This document shows positions 18,700 through 26,997 of a stretch of DNA of 64,000 bases, one piece after another; the stretch's first letter is position 1, and every line of letters begins with the position of its first letter. This stretch comes from DATCYX01 sp963714425 (GTDB lineage: Bacteria > Chloroflexota > Anaerolineae > Anaerolineales > UBA4823), in NCBI GenBank assembly GCA_963714425.1, contig CAVQOI010000015.1, forward strand, positions 62,001 through 126,000, read 5' to 3'. The notes under the pieces are model-generated. The model searched no databases and was not told the origin of the DNA. It saw nothing but the letters and a program-made list of their open reading frames with translations. A program made the position numbers and the translations under genes.

Positions 18700-20022
18700 T
18701 CATAAACTCCGGCAAATATGCTTTTTGCGCCTCAACCATCTCTTCGAACATCTGCGGATTTCGTCCAGCGAGCAGACCGCTGCAGTGAGCGGGTCGATCA
18801 TCAAGGCATGCAACGCCGTCTGGCGCTCCTGCTCCAGCACGGCGGTGGCGACCAGGTCATGAAAGATCATGTGCGCGTGGTTGAGCGCCGCCAGCTGCGG
18901 GGGCAGCGCCCCGAAATGTACGGGCTGGATGCCGCCTCTATCCACACAGCAAGCCACCTCCACCACGCCGTCCTGCGGCAGGTTGCTGATCAAGCCCGTG
19001 TTGAGCACGTTGCCATAGATGACCGCTGGCTGGTTGGTCTGGATCGCCTCGATGATGTATGAAGCGTACTCCGTTCCACGTGCCAGCGAGTAGGCCTCTT
19101 TCCCCTCCAGGTAGCGGCGCGTGCGTGCGTCGCCCTCCAGGCGCCAAACCGGCCAGTTGTTGGCATAGAAGCCGCTCTCGCCACGGTAGCCGCTGCGCAT
19201 GTACCGATCGATCAGGTCCGGGCGCTTGCGAAAGTAGGGGACATACTCTGACACATGCCCGCTGGATTCGGTTGGGAAGGCGCCCAGGTGCAGCATCATC
19301 TCCAGGCGCACTGGGTCTTGCTCGTAGATTTCGGGCAGGCGGGCGCGCTGGCGCAGGCGCGGGTACTGGTCTTCCCCGTCCCGTGACAGCGCTGTGAACC
19401 ACGCCAGGTGGTTGGTGCCCGCCACCTCCCAGTGCAGGTCAGGGTAGGGGATATCCAGATAGGCGCTCAATTGCAGGGAGGTGTGCTGCACCGAATGGCA
19501 CAGCCCCACGATGGGTAGCGGTGCCCGATTGGGGTTTCTTTGCAGGGCGCGTAGCCCTGCCAGGACGGTGAGCGACATGGGGTTGGTGTAGTTCATCACC
19601 AAGCAGCCCGGAGCCAGGTGCTGTGTGTCGTGCAAGATTTCGATCCAGGCGGGCAGGGTGCGTAGCGCCTTGAATAAACCTCCCGGTCCAATCGTGTCGC
19701 CGATGCACTGGTCCACCCCGTGCTTCAAGGGGATATCGTAATCATGGCGCACGTTCGCCAGTCCAGCTACCTCGATTAGGTTGATCAGGTAGTCGCTGCC
19801 CGCCAGGACCTGGGTGCGCTCAGTGCTGGCCTCGACGCTCCAGTCCCGCCCTGTCTGCTCGATCAGGCGCTCCACCATGCGGTGGGCCAGCTCCAATCGC
19901 TCGGCGTCGATATCCACCAATGCAAAAGACCCCTGCTCCAGGGCTGGGGTCGCCAGGATGTCACGCGTCAGCTCGGCAGCGAACACGCTGCTGCCAGCGC
20001 CGGTGATGGTTACTTTAGGCAT
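18700..20022 (-). CDS. GH4-family glycosidase (alpha-glucosidase/alpha-galactosidase type), C-terminus frameshifted
   Basis: A 440-residue NAD- and Mn-dependent glycosidase. N-terminal ITGAGSSVFAAEL is the NAD-binding loop; GLCHSVQH and GTNHLAW carry the metal-binding Cys and His; NYTNPMS is a family block. After SLDEIR the frame turns into an Arg/Lys/Cys-rich tail. Reading one base back from about 18754 gives QMFEEMVEAQKAYLPEF..., the expected amphipathic C-terminal helix, with a stop at 18692-18694. So one base is missing near 18751-18757. The catalytic core is untouched. It lies 27 bases after the DUF1330 gene and is probably co-transcribed with it. Confidence 0.9.
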   Translation of the reverse strand: MPKVTITGAGSSVFAAELTRDILATPALEQGSFALVDIDAERLELAHRMVERLIEQTGRDWSVEASTERTQVLAGSDYLINLIEVAGLANVRHDYDIPLKHGVDQCIGDTIGPGGLFKALRTLPAWIEILHDTQHLAPGCLVMNYTNPMSLTVLAGLRALQRNPNRAPLPIVGLCHSVQHTSLQLSAYLDIPYPDLHWEVAGTNHLAWFTALSRDGEDQYPRLRQRARLPEIYEQDPVRLEMMLHLGAFPTESSGHVSEYVPYFRKRPDLIDRYMRSGYRGESGFYANNWPVWRLEGDARTRRYLEGKEAYSLARGTEYASYIIEAIQTNQPAVIYGNVLNTGLISNLPQDGVVEVACCVDRGGIQPVHFGALPPQLAALNHAHMIFHDLVATAVLEQERQTALHALMIDPLTAAVCSLDEIRRCSKRWLRRKKHICRSL

Positions 20023-20049
20023 AGGTTCTCCTTGAGATGTCTCTCCGGT

Positions 20050-20340
20050 TCACTCCACCCCTTCGATCACCACCATATTGGTGGATGCCATGCTGTGGCG
20101 CATCGCCCGAGCCGGGCGGTACTCGGGTGATTCCAGCCAGGCTTTGGCCTGCTCGACGCTGTCGAAGTGCAGGATCACCAGGCGCTTTGGCACCCATTCC
20201 CCTTCCAGCACTTCCGTCCTGCCCGCCCGCGCCACGTACTTCCCCCCGTAAAGTGCCACCGCCGCCGGGGCAAGCTTCACGTATTCTTTATACCCTTCCA
20301 GGTCGTGGACGTCGATATCGACAATCACGTAGGCGCTCAT
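20050..20340 (-). CDS. DUF1330 family protein
   Basis: A 96-residue protein of the DUF1330 family (ferredoxin-like dimeric alpha/beta barrel fold). Typical blocks are AYVIVDIDVHD, a Y-x-x-Y, GGKYVARAG and FDSVEQAKAWLESPEY. Function is unknown. The ATG has GAGGAAG upstream and a good promoter about 30-60 bases away. It is the first gene of a probable two-gene operon with the GH4 glycosidase. Confidence 0.9.
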   Translation of the reverse strand: MSAYVIVDIDVHDLEGYKEYVKLAPAAVALYGGKYVARAGRTEVLEGEWVPKRLVILHFDSVEQAKAWLESPEYRPARAMRHSMASTNMVVIEGVE

Positions 20341-20372
20341 GTGTCTTCCTCTATGTAATTTTTTGCACTTGA

Positions 20373-20402
20373 ACTATACAATAACTGTCCACGGAATGTC
20401 AA
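20373..20402 (-). promoter_or_regulatory. Promoter for DUF1330-GH4 operon
   Basis: On the minus strand TTGACA (20397-20402), 18-base spacer, TATAGT (20373-20378), near consensus for the housekeeping sigma factor. Confidence 0.7.
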
Positions 20403-20451
20403 ATCAGATGAATGACTCATCCCGGATTTTAGCTGCAGGCTTTGTCTGCTC

Positions 20452-20495
20452 CAACAAACCCATCCCCCCTGCCCCCCTTCCCACAGGGAAGGGGG
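20452..20495 (-). repeat. REP-like hairpin element, copy B
   Basis: Perfect 10-base arms CCCCCTTCCC at 20473-20482 and its complement at 20486-20495 with a 3-base loop. The G-rich tail on the minus strand ends in GATGGGTTT, similar to copy A at 16793-16832. Confidence 0.55.
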
Positions 20496-20501
20496 AAATT
20501 G

Positions 20502-20552
20502 CCAAAATGATGGATATCCGGCGACAAAGTCGCCGGATATCCATCATTTTGG
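20502..20552. repeat. Perfect 24-bp inverted repeat with 3-base loop
   Basis: Arms 20502-20525 and 20529-20552 are exact reverse complements around an AAA loop. There is no T-run after either arm, so it is not a standard terminator. It sits next to the REP-like hairpin and could be a small non-autonomous element or a recombination or assembly product. Confidence 0.75.
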
Positions 20553-21025
20553 TATCTTCTCCCCGCCCCCATTTCTGCCAATAGGCAGCCAGGGCGGGGG
20601 CTTGCCGCAGGCAGCGATGACAGGAGGGGGTGGGGGTCAATCCTCATGGATTTTCTCGTACGAAATCCAGTGACATTACGCTTGACTCCCCCTGTTTTAT
20701 TCGCGATAATCAAATTCACAGCAGTACGTTTCGCCTCACATGCATGCACTCATCGGGGGACGGAGGCGGATCGCATGGCCGCACCAGGCTGGAACCCAGC
20801 CTGTCGGCCTGGTGTAATGGGGCGGCATTCTTTTGAACTGGAGAGATTCCCGAAACAATATTGCTCGATCCAATTGAATAGGCGCCATGCGTCGCTGAGT
20901 ATCCCCATGCAATCTGCTCGGGGGTGTTCCCCTGAGGATTCCAGGGGAGTGTTCGCATCAGGGCCGCAGACCAGGACCCTATGCGGGAGATGCAATAGAC
21001 TTTCAGACTGGAGTGGAAAGCTGCA

Positions 21026-23317
21026 ATGAAAAAGACAATGGTCAGCCTCGTGATTTTGGCTTTGCTCTTACAGCCTATTCTCGCCTCCTCAGGGGAAGCC
21101 TCCGCCCGGCTCCTGGGCGATGCACCGCGCTTGCCCGGCGATGCCATCCTGTACGTCAAGCCTGTTGCGACGGGGACAGGGGACTGCACATCCTGGGCCG
21201 AGGCCTGCGAGCTACAAACCGCTCTGAGCGTCGCTGTCGAGGGTGATGAGATCTGGGTACAGGCTGGTCTCCACAAGCCTACCCATGGTATCCCTTACGA
21301 AAGCTGTCAGGAGATCCATGGTGCGATCCCCACTGCCTCCGACGGTAAATATCTGGTTAGCAATGCTGGAAACGTCGTTCAGGTCTATTGCTCAGATATG
21401 GACAGTGACCCAAAGGAGTATCTCAGCCTGGAGGCCGATACGGGCTTGGGCAACTACTCGCAGTACACCGCAGGCGGGGAATCGCCAGGCACAAACGTCA
21501 GGACTAACTATTGGCGCGTGCGCCTGCTCCTAGATACCATGCAGGTTGATATAAGCGACCAGAGATTTGCGTATTCATCTGGCAACCTGACCCACGGTAG
21601 CACATCAGTTACATCCATGCCTTTTGCTGTCGCAATGGATTGTTTAGATTTTGATTCAAGCGCGGGTACTGCCAACATCGATTTACGCGATACCCCAATC
21701 GCTGTGGATGACACGTTCACCCAGTGTGGTTACAATCCTGGCGGAGCCGTGCTCTTCAGCGCAGAAAATCAGGTGGTGGAGATTACGGGTGGTGGGTATT
21801 GTGGCTGGACCCAGCCAGCAGCTTCAACCTGTCTTGACATTCCCTTTAACGACACCGGTGGCTCCAGCCCCATTTTGGATCTGGAGCTCCTTCACTCGGA
21901 TCGCCGCGCTGCCTTTCAGCTAAAAGCCGGTGTTGCTCTATACGGCGGTTTTGCCGGTACAGAGAGCATCCGCGAGGCGCGCGATTGGGAGAACAACGTT
22001 ACAGTATTGAGCGGCGATATCGATAACGATGATATCACTGGTCCGCATGGCGTGGTTGCCGATGCAGGTGATATCCGCGGTGATAACAGCTTCCATGTGG
22101 TATTTAGCTCAGGCGATGGCAACAGCCCCATCCTCGACGGTTTCACAATTACAGCCGGGGACGCCACCGGTTCTTACGGATACACTACCGGGGGCGGAAT
22201 GTTAAACGCAGGCTATTTAGGTCCTAAGCTCACACACATTACCTTCAGCGGCAACAACGCTGAGCAGGGCGGCGGGTTGGCTAACTGGAATGACACGAAC
22301 CTGGCTCTGGCAGAAGTCACATTCAACGGCAACAATGCAGGGAGCGGCGGTGGTATGTACAATAGGAATAGTTGCCCGACACTTACCGACGTCACTTTTG
22401 ACGCAAACTCAGCAACTGCCAATGGGGGTGGGATGGCGAATGATGAGGATGCTTGTCCGACGCTCACGCGAGTTGTTTTTCGTGCAAACACCGCCGGGGA
22501 TCATGGTGGCGGCTTGTACGATAATAGTGTAGCGACGCTGGTTGACGTGGTTTTTGAGGAGAATGTGGCAGGTGACTATGGCGGTGGGATGTACAATACC
22601 CATCTATCAACGCTCACAGATGTGCAATTTGTTGCCAATCGAGCGATCTATGGCGGTGGGATGTACAATGCAACAGCTACGCTAACTCTCATCGACGTTA
22701 CCTTTACCGTCAACTTTGCTATCTGGCAAGGGGGAGGGATGTTCAATCAGCAAAGCAGCCCAACGCTCATTAATTCAACCTTCACTGGCAACACCGCATC
22801 TTTTGGCGGTGGGATGGCCAATCTCAATAGCAGCTCTCCCGAGTTGGTGAACGCTACTTTTAGCGCCAATTCTTCGCCCAGTGGCGGCGCGTTATATAAC
22901 CTGGACAGCAACCCGCTGCTGGCCAACTGCATTCTAAGGGGTGATCCAGCGACTCTGATTCTCAACATCAATTCAACCCCCGTAATCACCTACAGCGATG
23001 TGCAGGGCGGGGCTGCCGGGACAGGCAATATCGACATCGACCCGCTCTTCGTGCGCAACCCTTCACCCGGTGGGGATGGCACCTGGGGCACCCCGGATGA
23101 CGACTACGGCGACTTACACCTGCGCCGCACCTCCCCCGCCATCGACGCCGGGAATAACGCCGCCGTGCCGCCGGCTGTGACCACCGACCTGGGGGGCTTC
23201 CTGCGATTCGTGAACATTTCTTCTGTGCCCGATACCGGCTCAGGCGCAGCGCCCATCGTCGATATGGGCGCCTACGAAGTGCAGAACACTATCTGCATAC
23301 CGGTTTTAGTGAGATAA
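21026..23317 (+). CDS. Secreted right-handed parallel beta-helix repeat protein
   Basis: A 763-residue exported protein with a signal peptide (about residues 1-24). The N-terminal part carries a 'LYVKPVATGTGDCTSWAEAC' type entry typical of polymorphic outer-membrane-like and choice-of-anchor Q proteins. From about residue 390 to 640 there are repeats of about 23-25 residues, each with GGGMYN/GGGMAN and a T-x-V-x-F strand, which would stack as a right-handed beta-helix. Such proteins are adhesins or carbohydrate-binding or -lyase proteins; no catalytic set is evident. It ends in ICIPVLVR, similar to the end of the seven-repeat protein. A GGAAAG precedes the ATG. Confidence 0.85.
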   Translation: MKKTMVSLVILALLLQPILASSGEASARLLGDAPRLPGDAILYVKPVATGTGDCTSWAEACELQTALSVAVEGDEIWVQAGLHKPTHGIPYESCQEIHGAIPTASDGKYLVSNAGNVVQVYCSDMDSDPKEYLSLEADTGLGNYSQYTAGGESPGTNVRTNYWRVRLLLDTMQVDISDQRFAYSSGNLTHGSTSVTSMPFAVAMDCLDFDSSAGTANIDLRDTPIAVDDTFTQCGYNPGGAVLFSAENQVVEITGGGYCGWTQPAASTCLDIPFNDTGGSSPILDLELLHSDRRAAFQLKAGVALYGGFAGTESIREARDWENNVTVLSGDIDNDDITGPHGVVADAGDIRGDNSFHVVFSSGDGNSPILDGFTITAGDATGSYGYTTGGGMLNAGYLGPKLTHITFSGNNAEQGGGLANWNDTNLALAEVTFNGNNAGSGGGMYNRNSCPTLTDVTFDANSATANGGGMANDEDACPTLTRVVFRANTAGDHGGGLYDNSVATLVDVVFEENVAGDYGGGMYNTHLSTLTDVQFVANRAIYGGGMYNATATLTLIDVTFTVNFAIWQGGGMFNQQSSPTLINSTFTGNTASFGGGMANLNSSSPELVNATFSANSSPSGGALYNLDSNPLLANCILRGDPATLILNINSTPVITYSDVQGGAAGTGNIDIDPLFVRNPSPGGDGTWGTPDDDYGDLHLRRTSPAIDAGNNAAVPPAVTTDLGGFLRFVNISSVPDTGSGAAPIVDMGAYEVQNTICIPVLVR

Positions 23318-24667
23318 GCCTGATCGCTGTTGTTCCTTGGGGTTCGTCGGGTGGATGCATCCGATGAACCCCATTTTTTTACCTTCCACATACAAGCGAA
23401 GATGGCGGCAACCGCCTATGGATTCTCCCTGCACGAAATCCAGCGCATACTGCGCATCCGGGTAATTGCGGTTCTCCACCAGCGCCGCCTGGAAGTCGGC
23501 GATGGCTGCGTTGGTGTCGCCATCCCGGTAATTCGCCCAGCCATGCCACAGCATGGCCTCTTCAGCATTGGGCGTGATCTGCAGGGCGTACTCGGTCAGC
23601 GTGAACAGCTCGTCCAGCCGCCGGGCGTGGAAGTAGGCGAAGAAGGGCGTGAACTGGTAGCGCAGCATGCGCTGCGGCAGGCCGATGGCGCGCGCCCGGT
23701 CGAAAGCTCTGGCGGCTTCGTCGTAACGTTCGAAGTAAACCAGGTTGGTGCCCAGGTTGAACCAGGCGAAGGCATCCTCTGGGTTGGCGTTGGATTCCGC
23801 TTGCGACGCTTCCAATGCCCTCTGGCGGTTGGCCATTTCGTCCCAGTCAGGCCCGAGGATCGACTTCAGCGCTGCCTCCTGCTCGGGCAGATAAAGCACC
23901 ATATACACGTGATTGAATGAGTGCCACAGGCGCTCCAGGCGCGCATAGTTGACCTTCTGATCCGCTCCGTAGAAGCTGTCCTGCCCGGTGAATACCATCT
24001 CCGCATCATCATAGCCGGTCAGCAGGTTGTAATGTGCCGCCCATAAGTCATCGTTGGGCCAGAAGGGTTCTTCGAAATAGAAGGTCTCCTCAACCATCAC
24101 CGGGAACCCCGCCGCCAGCAGCCGCTTGAGCACCTCCAGGTCGCCGCCCACACGATAGAGGATGTTCACCCAGCCTACCCGCGTGCGCACGTAATACACC
24201 AGCTCTTCCACGTTCACGTTGCGGTCATTGCGCTCGGGTTTGAGCAGCTCGGCGATGTCGAACTGGTCGCCCTCCCACCCGTAGTAGCGCAAGAACATGG
24301 ACAGGCTGGCGGGTCCGCAGTTGTTGATGTCCTGCCGCTCCCAGGTGGGAGCCGCCAGCGAGATAGAATCAGGGATGGGTGTCGGCGACAGTGTTGGGGA
24401 CGGGGTCACCGGCAGAGAAGTTGGTGTCGGTGCGAGCGGCTCAGCCGTCGCTGTGCCGGTGGGGTTGGGCGTCACGCCCATAGCCGGCGGCGGCAGCGCC
24501 GTGGGCACCTCTCCCACGGGTTGCACCACGCCGCGCAGGTACGCCAGGGCGAAATCCAGCCGCCAGTCCAGGCGCTGTCTCACCGCCGGCAGCTGGTACA
24601 GCAATGCCCCCATCAACGCCAGCCCCACCAACGCCAGCCCCACTGTCTTAATCGTTATCTTTTGCAT
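23306..24667 (-). CDS. C39-like peptidase domain protein with TPR repeats
   Basis: A 453-residue protein with an N-terminal signal anchor (about 8-27), a Pro/Thr-rich linker (about 60-105), a C39_2-type papain-fold domain (about 115-265; catalytic Cys in NNCGPAS, His in AAHYNLLTGYDD) and TPR repeats to about 415. A longer frame starts at 24766, but the ATG at 24665-24667 directly precedes the hydrophobic anchor. The final 20 or so residues run through the terminator of the converging beta-helix gene and overlap that gene by 12 bases, so the C-terminus may be extended by read-through of lost coding sequence. Probably an extracytoplasmic thiol peptidase or peptidase-like protein. Confidence 0.83.
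   Translation of the reverse strand: MQKITIKTVGLALVGLALMGALLYQLPAVRQRLDWRLDFALAYLRGVVQPVGEVPTALPPPAMGVTPNPTGTATAEPLAPTPTSLPVTPSPTLSPTPIPDSISLAAPTWERQDINNCGPASLSMFLRYYGWEGDQFDIAELLKPERNDRNVNVEELVYYVRTRVGWVNILYRVGGDLEVLKRLLAAGFPVMVEETFYFEEPFWPNDDLWAAHYNLLTGYDDAEMVFTGQDSFYGADQKVNYARLERLWHSFNHVYMVLYLPEQEAALKSILGPDWDEMANRQRALEASQAESNANPEDAFAWFNLGTNLVYFERYDEAARAFDRARAIGLPQRMLRYQFTPFFAYFHARRLDELFTLTEYALQITPNAEEAMLWHGWANYRDGDTNAAIADFQAALVENRNYPDAQYALDFVQGESIGGCRHLRLYVEGKKMGFIGCIHPTNPKEQQRSGLSH
23339..23380 (+). terminator. Rho-independent terminator of the beta-helix gene
   Basis: Arms GGGGTTCGTCGG (23339-23350) and CCGATGAACCCC (23361-23372), one wobble pair, followed by a run of seven T (23374-23380). 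Confidence 0.8.
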
Positions 24668-24840
24668 GCGGCTATTGTAAAAGCGAGAATCGAGTTTCCA
24701 GATTAGAGAACCGTGAGTCGAAAATAGAGAATTGAGATTAGAGAGTCGAGAGTTGTAATCGGTCATCGGTTCAGGGACGTATCTCGATTCTCTACTCTCG
24801 AATCTCGAGTCTCTCTACTCTCTCCTCACCCCTCACTGCC
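24668..24840. repeat. Degenerate GA/TC-rich repeat cluster
   Basis: The gap between two divergent genes is filled with repeats of the type GATTAGAGA, GAGTCGAGAG and AGAGAATCGAG, and with their complements (CTCGATTCTCTACTCTCGAA) in the right half. A related string occurs at about 53,390-53,415. Confidence 0.55.
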
Positions 24841-24848
24841 CTCTACAG

Positions 24849-24854
24849 TATAAT
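24849..24854 (+). promoter_or_regulatory. -10 box for the HAD gene, leaderless
   Basis: TATAAT followed by ACCCCC (6 bases) and the GTG start at 24861. No Shine-Dalgarno present. Confidence 0.7.
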
Positions 24855-24860
24855 ACCCCC

Positions 24861-25331
24861 GTGATCGAGATCAATATCCCCGGGCGTGGCAGACTGCAAT
24901 TGGAGCATTTGGTGCTGGATGTCAACGGCACCCTGGCGCTGGACGGCCAGTTGCTTGAAGGTATTCCCCGCATTCTCCATAATCTGGGCGACCGTTTGTC
25001 GGTCCACCTGCTCACCGCCGATACCCACGGCCGGCAGGCGCTGATCGACCAACAGCTTGGCTTGCAGGCTGTCCGCCTGGAGGCTGGCGATGAATCCGCT
25101 CAAAAGGCTGCCTACGTCGCCCAATTGGGTGCTGCGCATGTGGTTGCCATCGGTCAGGGCGCCAATGATGCCGGTATGCTGAGTGCAGCCGGCCTGGGCG
25201 TGTGCCTGCTCTCCAGGGAGGGGCTGGCAGTTGAGACTCTGCAAGCTGCTGACCTGCTCGTCCCGGACATCTACGCTGCCCTGGAGCTGCTCGAAAAACC
25301 ATTGCGTATAGTCGCCACGTTGCGGCGTTAA
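24861..25331 (+). CDS. HAD-family hydrolase, soluble P-type-ATPase-like
   Basis: A 156-residue protein with LVLDVNGTLALDG as a variant HAD motif I (D-V-N-G-T), HLLTADTHGR (motif II-like) and IGQGANDAGML (motif IV). This matches the group resembling the P domain of P-type ATPases without cap domain; the reaction is unknown. The start is GTG, with the -10 box 6 bases upstream. It is followed after 5 bases by the DUF389-SH3 gene, so the two are probably co-transcribed. Confidence 0.82.
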   Translation: MIEINIPGRGRLQLEHLVLDVNGTLALDGQLLEGIPRILHNLGDRLSVHLLTADTHGRQALIDQQLGLQAVRLEAGDESAQKAAYVAQLGAAHVVAIGQGANDAGMLSAAGLGVCLLSREGLAVETLQAADLLVPDIYAALELLEKPLRIVATLRR

Positions 25332-25336
25332 TCATC

Positions 25337-26524
25337 ATGGCCTTTCCCACTTCCCAGCAATTCCCCGACGACCCCGAATCGTTGCCCCCGGCACGCCGCA
25401 GGCGGGCGCGCCGCTTGCTCGCTCCCCTGGAAGCCGATGAGCGTGCTGCATACCTGGACGAGATCGCCCGCCGCTCTTCGCCGTCCTTTGATTTCTTCCT
25501 CTTCTCGCTGTTATCCGGCGGGGTGATTGGCGCAGGTCTGCTGCTGGATGCCCCCGCTTTATTGGTTCTGGGCGCGGTTTTGGCTCCCCTCATGGCGCCA
25601 GCTGTTGGTGTCTCTCTAGGTACAGTCACAGGCACGCCGGCCTTTTTCTTCCGCAGCCTGCTTGCGTTGGTTCTTGGCAGCCTGCTGGCAGCCCTGGCCA
25701 GCTCCCTCGTCGGCATGGCGACCGCCTACTGGATGCCCTCTCAAATGACCCAGGCGTCTTACCACGCGCAGCTCAACTGGCCTAATTTCGTCGTCCTGGC
25801 CCTGGGAGCTGGTTTTACTGCCGTAGGCATGCTGCGTGACCGCCCCCACCCTGCTGTTGCAAGTGTGGCTTTATCCTACGGGTTGTACCTGCCCATCGCC
25901 ATCGCCGGCTTCGGGGTGACCAGCGGCGCTCCGCACCTGTGGCCTGATGGTCTGGTGGTATACGCCATGCACCTCGCCTGGAGCACCCTGCTGGGTGCGC
26001 TGGTGCTGGCGGTTTTTGGCTTTCGCCCCATCAGCACCTTAGGCTACACCGTGGGCGGAGTCTTTGCCCTGATGAGCATCTTGCTCGTGATCGGGCTGAG
26101 CAGCGCCGGGATCGCCGTAGGGGGGCAGTTCGCCATCCCCACCCTGTCGCCCACGCCGACCTTCACCCCCACCCTCACCTCCACGCGCACCCTCACCCCC
26201 ATCCCGCCCACCATTACGCTCACGCCCACTCTGGCGCCCACCGCCACCAAGACTCCCACCTTCACCATCACCCCCACCCCCACGCCGGTCATTGCCGTGG
26301 TGCAGACCGTGGACGGCAAGGGCGCTGTCGTGCGCAACCTGCCCGGTGGGGAGGTGCTGGGCAGCTACTTCGACGGCACGCTCATGCAGGTACTGCCCGG
26401 TCAGGATGATGTGGACGGTGTGGTCTGGGTGAATGTTGTCGCCCCCAATGGGGTGGTAGGCTGGATGGTCTTGGACCTGCTGGCGACCGCCACCCCCGCC
26501 CCCAACTGGACCGCCGCGCCGTAG
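25337..26524 (+). CDS. DUF389 membrane protein fused to an SH3-like domain
   Basis: A 395-residue protein. Residues about 50-265 hold around seven hydrophobic helices with GAVLAPLMAPAVGVSLG, typical of DUF389. A Thr/Pro-rich linker (about 275-320, TPTPT-type) follows, then a bacterial SH3-like domain (about 322-385; VRNLPGGEVLG and WVNVVAPNGVVGWM). The SH3-like domain probably lies outside the membrane and may bind cell-wall material. The arrangement suggests an envelope protein; function is not established. Confidence 0.8.
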   Translation: MAFPTSQQFPDDPESLPPARRRRARRLLAPLEADERAAYLDEIARRSSPSFDFFLFSLLSGGVIGAGLLLDAPALLVLGAVLAPLMAPAVGVSLGTVTGTPAFFFRSLLALVLGSLLAALASSLVGMATAYWMPSQMTQASYHAQLNWPNFVVLALGAGFTAVGMLRDRPHPAVASVALSYGLYLPIAIAGFGVTSGAPHLWPDGLVVYAMHLAWSTLLGALVLAVFGFRPISTLGYTVGGVFALMSILLVIGLSSAGIAVGGQFAIPTLSPTPTFTPTLTSTRTLTPIPPTITLTPTLAPTATKTPTFTITPTPTPVIAVVQTVDGKGAVVRNLPGGEVLGSYFDGTLMQVLPGQDDVDGVVWVNVVAPNGVVGWMVLDLLATATPAPNWTAAP

Positions 26525-26589
26525 TCTCGATATTTCAGCTTTCAAACTTTCCGAATTCCCCCCCATCGTCGTTCTAACATTCCAACGAT

Positions 26590-26997
26590 CTAACGTTTCA
26601 ACAGGTCTTGAGGTCCGAACGCCCCCGGCAGCAGATCCCCCACCGTCATCTCTTGTGCAATCTTGCCCTGCGCATCCGCGATCAAAACCAGGGTGTCCAG
26701 CCCGAACTCCGCCAGCACCTGCCGGCACGAGCCACACGGCGAGCCCCCGTTCGCTGTCACCACCGCCAGGGCAACAAAGTCTTTTTCACCTTCGGACACG
26801 GCTTTGAAGACCGCCACCCGCTCGGCGCAGATCGTCGCCGGGTATGCGGCATTCTCAATGTTGATCCCATCATAGGTGCGCCCTGAGGCGGTCAGCAGCG
26901 CTGCGCCCACGGGGTAATTGGAGTACGGGGCATACGCCCACTGGCGGGCTTCGATCGCCGCTTGCAGCAGTTGGTTTTTTTGTTCATCCGTCAACAT
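26590..26997 (-). CDS. cdd: Cytidine deaminase
   Basis: A 135-residue zinc enzyme converting cytidine and deoxycytidine to uridine forms for pyrimidine salvage. The zinc and catalytic motif CAERVAVF (Cys-Ala-Glu) and the second zinc motif PCGSCRQVLAEF are intact, and YSNYPVGAAL is the substrate block. Length is typical of the homotetrameric class. Its start overlaps the end of the corC-type gene by 14 bases, placing it third in a glmU-corC-cdd operon. Confidence 0.96.
   Translation of the reverse strand: MLTDEQKNQLLQAAIEARQWAYAPYSNYPVGAALLTASGRTYDGINIENAAYPATICAERVAVFKAVSEGEKDFVALAVVTANGGSPCGSCRQVLAEFGLDTLVLIADAQGKIAQEMTVGDLLPGAFGPQDLLKR

Larger units (their letters stand above)
20403..21025. 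other. 623-base intergenic region rich in hairpins
   Basis: No gene supported on either strand; the open frames here lack start signals and consist of repeat sequence. The left part holds a G/C hairpin and a 24-base-pair perfect hairpin (listed separately) and a G-rich tail to about 20638. The right part precedes the beta-helix gene and has a small inverted repeat at about 20930-20948 (CCCCTG ... CAGGGG). I do not recognise an RNA family in it. Confidence 0.5.
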
